Shown here: piece by piece, positions 59,588 through 64,000 of the stretch
Position numbering within the stretch: the stretch's first letter is position 1
Layout: each line of letters begins with the position of its first letter
Origin: Phoenix dactylifera
Lineage: Eukaryota > Streptophyta > Magnoliopsida > Arecales > Arecaceae
Direction: 5' to 3'
Length of the DNA: 64,000 nt
Assembly: GCF_009389715.1 (NCBI RefSeq)
Contig: NW_024068486.1
Coordinates: forward strand, 1-64,000
Made by a program: the position numbers and the translations under genes
Notes under the pieces: model-generated
What the model was told of the DNA's origin: nothing
The model's input: the letters and a program-made list of their open reading frames with translations, nothing else
Databases searched by the model: none

Positions 59588-60470
59588 GTGGCAGTAATAA
59601 CCATGGGACTTAGACAAGCCCTCGGTATAGCTAAGATCAAAACTTAATTCTAAAAATAAAATAATAAAATATATTTATAATTTTTTTAATAAGGATGCTA
59701 TTATGTTTGTCTAATAAACTGAATTTTTTGGTGTTAAATATGGTGGGGTGGGCAGGGGGTTTATTAGAGCCTAAATATTAACTCTGGGAACGATGCTCAA
59801 GAAAAAAAAAATCTTCAGTTTTAATAATTCTATAAAATTGGACTAAAAATACTATAAAATTCAAAACTTGGGTCGTCTGTATCAACTAAATATGAACCGG
59901 TCTAAATTCAAAATTTTATTTTATAATTTTTTTCCATACAGTCCAAAGTCTACGACTTGGGTTTCGATTTAAACAAATTTTTAGAAAATGCAAGCTAAAT
60001 ATACTAAAAGGGTTGATTTCTATAAAATTTTTAGTTTAATTCTATAAAAAGATCTAAATAAGCTCGGCATTTGTACAAGTTTAGAAAAAAATTCGGCAGA
60101 GATAAAATATTTTTTTTTATAATAAAAAGCAGCTGCAGCAACTTCCCATTGACGCGAAGCCAAGCCACTTTCTCAGGGCTTGCCCTCCGCTTACCGTACC
60201 CCCGTGCTTAATAATCCAAAAGGCGCGATCCCTCTCTACAAAACGACCCTTCTACGGCTCCATCATTCGTTTTCAAAAAAGAAAACACTCTCTAAAAAAA
60301 CGTTTACACAAAGTAGCCGAGGCTGGGTCCTCTCCACGAAGAAAATGTTCCAGATTTCAGTCGAGATCTACCGCAGCTGAAGAGAGTGAGATTGGATGGT
60401 GAAAATAATGATTTTTGGAGAGTTTTGGAACCGGGAACGATGCTCCCTCGAGAGAATCTCCTCTTCGAAC
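59588..60470. other. Spacer upstream of the mitochondrial carrier gene
   Basis: AT-rich between about 59,640 and 60,130, then GC-richer. No exon is recognised. The right part is the likely promoter of the plus-strand carrier gene. Confidence 0.5.
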
Positions 60471-60472
60471 GA

Positions 60473-60480
60473 TATATAAG
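60473..60480 (+). promoter_or_regulatory. TATA-like box of the mitochondrial carrier gene
   Basis: TATATAAG, with a plausible transcription start about 30 bp downstream and a leader exon ending at the AAAAG|GTATTG donor at 60,631. Positional inference. Confidence 0.5.
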
Positions 60481-61365
60481 AGGAGGCAGATGGAGGACCT
60501 CGAAGAGCACCCAAGCCCGCTGTAGAGAAGCCCTTGTCCTCCTCCGTTTAGAGCAGGCTCCTCTCCTTCGAATCCCTTTGAAGTATAAATCCCATCGATC
60601 TAGAGCTAGGGTTTGTGATTTCTTGGAAAAGGTATTGTCTTGAATGTGAATTGATGAATATCCTTGGAAGAAATCTGTGCTTCATTTTACACCGATAATT
60701 GCACTTTCTACTATGTCGGATCTGCAGTTAAATATCAAAATATGAACTTATGATCGGATGATATGTTGTGTTTGAGTGAGTAGTGTTGGGGAATTTCGAT
60801 GCTGGGTTATGCAGAATTCCTGTTTGATGCAAGAGCTGCGAGAGGAACGGAGTGTTTGATTTAATCTCGCTGTTTCTGGTTTATGTGTAGTTGCGTATTT
60901 GTTAGGCTTCATTCGAATTTGTGAGCTTGCGTACTGATTTGACTTGGGTAATTTGCTTCCTGTATTCAAGTCTGCTAGAAATAAAACCTCCAGTTAATTA
61001 GTTCTATCATTCAACTGAATCACCTCTGCGGTACTCTTCATTACACTGCTATTTGTGATGTAATTACTTAGGAAAATAATAAAATTTTCCTATACCTTTT
61101 TCAGACAATATGATCACCGTTTTGTATGCATTTATTGATATTGGTATTAGCTATGCAGGCTTTTTACTCGTATATCTTCAAATGCCTAAATTATCAAGAG
61201 TTATATTAGAATGCATGCTCCATTTTATAGTGCTGTAACTATTTCTTTGCTATTAAATATTAACTCTTGTGCTTTTCTGAGTTGTTGAAGTGTTTGTAAT
61301 TCTTTTCAGCGTATATATTGCTACTCTTTAGCAGTCAAGGACACTTCTATATAGGTTTTCTGAAA

Positions 61366-63973
61366 ATGACTTCCCAGTGCTGGCCTTCAAAAAGCAATAG
61401 ATCTTCAACCAGATATTGGTGGGTTCCAATGGAAGTGCAATCCTTTGAGCCAAATACATTTTTCCTCAAGGAGGATGTCTCTATTTCTCGTGCAAAAAGC
61501 AATGCACAATCTGAAACCAAAGCTCCTAGCAACAGAGTAAGTACAGCGAAGTTTATATCAGCAGTTGCAGGGATCTGGGATTATGTTGGTCAGCCAGCAA
61601 TTTTTCATGCCAATGGAAGTTTGAAATACCACGACATTTGTCAGAAGGATAATCTTATATGCTATTCTGATGGCCAAACAAAGCATAAATCTAGATCTGC
61701 CAATGGAGAAAATTTCTGCAATAATCTCACATCCAGTAACTCTTTCTCATCATCTGCAAAGTCAAACTTTGAAGATCTGAAAACAATTAAGAAAAGGTTG
61801 TTGTTTGCTTCATGCAATAAGAATGTCAGTAATTCTTTCATCTGTAAAAATGTCCAGGTCAGTGATTCTCATTTGCTTGTAGACTCTTATGGAATCGATA
61901 AGGTGGCAAGCCAAGAGGTTTCCAATGATCTGGCACACCCATATGAAAGTACAACTAGGGAGAAAGTTCTGACCAAACCCACTAGCAATGGATCGGATGG
62001 AACAGATGATAACTGCACCATTGCAGAAAGAAATTCTTTGGCTGACTTATCTGCTAATCGGAGTGAAGGAGGTAATATCGCAACTGAATGTGAAGATGTT
62101 TCTAGTGGTAATGTTGTGAATTTAGTAGAAAATGTTCTACAAACTCATGGTTCTCATTATTCAACTTATACATTTCAACCATTGAAAACCACGAAAGAGG
62201 CAATCATTGTTTTAAGAAATCCAAGTTCAACTGATTGCACACTTGGACAGTGCCAACAAGAAACAGACTCTTTATGTGCCGTCATTGAATCCTCAGGCGA
62301 AATTTCTGCTTCCAAGGATTGTAATGTTCATGATAATAGTACAAAATTACATGACAAGCTTGTTCATGAGCAAGAGCCTTCTCTAAAAGCATTGGTTATC
62401 CATACAAAATAAAATTCAAATTGCCTTTTCCAAGAATAGACATGCCATGGCAGGAGCACTGGCTGGAACATTGGTTAGCCTTTGTCTTCATCCTGTTGAT
62501 ACAGTTAAGACCATCATTCAGGCTAATGGCATGGGTCAAAAATCATCTTATCTCATTGTTAGGAGAATTATATCTGAAAAAGGTAAAATTTGAGTGCATA
62601 TGCTTAGGATGTTCATTTGTTGCTATTACTTGAAGAATGTGATGGGAACCCTTCTAAAAATGTGCTTCGAATTTGTTTAGGCATGCTGGGACTTTACCGT
62701 GGAATTGCTAGCAATATTGCTTCTTCAGCGCCAATATCTGCAATTTATACTTTCACATATGAATCAGTTAAGGGAGATCTGCTGCCTCTTCTGCCAAAGG
62801 TGATTTTTGGTCCTTGCATCTGTGAGATGTCATTATTTGTGGCAGGTACTCTTTCTATTTGCCTTCGTTGGCCTTACTGGTCTTCGTTATACAGGAATAC
62901 CATTCCTTGGCACATTGCATTGCTGGTGGCTGTTCAAGTATAGCGACCTCTTTTGTCTTTACTCCTAGTGAACGCATTAAGCAGCAGATGCAAGTGGGTT
63001 TACAGTATCAGAACTGCTGGTAATCTTTTATTGTATATTCCATTTCATCTCAAGTTTGAGAGTGTTTATTTAAATTCTTTTGTTGGTATTTTTCTCTTAC
63101 AACCAAGAGCTATTACGGAATAAGTTATACTTAAGTTATAAGACACCTGGTTTGGCAACAAAACCAAGCATTATTTTTATTTTTTAAGCACCTTGAATTT
63201 GAGGGTAAATGACACTGGTTAGACTCCAGGTGCATCTATCGCTTCTCCCAAGCATAGCCTTCACATGCATAGAGTATGAACTTTGATGAGCATTGAGTTC
63301 TTTGCAGCCATATTTTGTAATTTGCTAGCAACATCAGCATAAGATATCCTGTTGATCCAACCATGGGGTGGATCAGGGTAACCAGTGTTCAACTAATTTT
63401 TAAGCTAGCCACTCACCCAGAAGAGAAGCTGTTGTTGATCCTATCAAAAAATTAATAATTCTTGATAAAATTTTCAAGACATGTTTCGGACTTTGCAAAG
63501 TTTAACTATCACATATGTTACCTGCAGAAATTTAATCAGCATTATAAATTTCTCTCAGAAATCATACTTCCTGTAAATTCTTTGTATAGCGTATGCCAGT
63601 TCTTCAATCTCTCAAAAGAAAGCTTTTTGCAGGAATGCTATGATTGGATGTCTTGAAAAAGGTGGTGTGTCTTCATTATATGCTGGATGGGGTGCAGTCC
63701 TTTGCAGGAACATCCCACACTCTATCATTAAAGTATTTTGCTTTACTTAAGTTTGTTATTACTTAACTTTCAAACATGTGATAACTATAGTGAGTCTGTG
63801 TTTTTTTGTTGCTCTGTCTGCTTTTAAATACATACGGTGTTTTAAAAGGCTCATACATTTCCAGTGCTTACATATATAAATCCATCTGCATGCAGTTCTA
63901 TACCTATGAAAGCCTGAAGCAGTTGGTCTTGGGATCAGCAAAGCCTGATGCTAGTCTCAACACATTGCAAACG
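61366..63973 (+). CDS. Mitochondrial carrier family protein with long N-terminal extension (3' end beyond window)
   Basis: Mitochondrial carrier (SLC25-type) membrane protein; the substrate cannot be told from this part. A non-coding leader exon (about 60,505-60,631) is followed by an intron to the acceptor at 61,309. The CDS starts MTSQCWPSKSNRSSTRYWWV and runs as a polar, Ser/Asn-rich extension of about 340 residues. Carrier exons: about 62,430-62,582 (HAMAGALAGTLVSLC, HPVDTVKTIIQ signature), 62,681-62,799 (GLYRGIASNIASSAPISAIY), 62,895-63,019 (SLAHCIAGGCSSIATSF, TPSERIKQQMQ signature), 63,633-63,732 (SLYAGWGAVLCRNIPHSIIK) and 63,896-63,973. All later junctions are GT-AG and in phase. The third carrier repeat lies past the window. 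One problem: the extension frame stops at 62,410-62,412, and the carrier frame begins one frame away near 62,430, so a short unrecognised intron or a one-base error or lesion lies around 62,320-62,430. Confidence 0.88.
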
Positions 63974-64000
63974 GTTAGTTCTCTGTCCATCTTCCTGCAG

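Noticed and set aside
1-64000. tRNA, rRNA or other structured RNA genes
   Set aside because: I looked for tRNA-like A/B box pairs and rRNA segments by eye and saw none; the only tRNA-related sequences are primer-binding sites of LTR elements.

Overview
This is nuclear DNA of a flowering plant. Genes have many introns, intergenic DNA is AT-rich, and the window carries a Sirevirus-type Copia element, L1-type LINE fragments and a hAT-type transposon. Protein style and transposon content would fit a monocot such as a palm, but I cannot settle the species from sequence alone.

Layout. (1) 0.5-7.0 kb, minus: a class 3 lipase gene in five exons, with a GC-AG first intron and a last exon whose reading frame is scrambled. 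(2) 7.1-16.7 kb: gene-poor, with a hAT-like remnant, an L1 reverse transcriptase fragment and a degenerate minisatellite. (3) 16.8-18.1 kb, minus: an intronless, compact cactin-like gene. (4) 18.9-30.9 kb, minus: a ten-exon gene for a predicted plastid SLH-domain protein; the exons sum to a clean 1,046-codon frame. (5) 31.3-32.3 kb: a LINE 3' fragment. (6) 35.8-38.8 kb, plus: an LRR receptor-like protein pseudogene, interrupted by a 468-bp solo LTR with a perfect 5-bp target duplication. (7) 41.1-52.8 kb, minus: an 11.7-kb near-whole Sirevirus (LTRs, gag, pol, third ORF), young by LTR similarity. Its LTRs are packed with the palindrome GAGTCGACTC, and an inverted-orientation array of the same motif lies between pol and the third ORF. 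(8) 55.3-59.6 kb: a 4.3-kb element with 12-bp inverted ends and a perfect 8-bp target duplication (hAT type). Instead of a transposase it holds intron-containing pieces of host genes: four exons of a VAMP72 R-SNARE gene, one exon of a MYCBP-like gene, and unidentified exon-like pieces. (9) 60.3-64.0 kb, plus: a mitochondrial carrier family gene with a long N-terminal extension, running off the right edge.

The most notable object is the gene-carrying hAT-type element. Its MYCBP-like exon and VAMP72 exon 2 have compatible splice phases, so a chimeric transcript is conceivable. The window is a set of independent housekeeping-type genes separated by transposon debris; there is no evidence that neighbouring genes act in one pathway.
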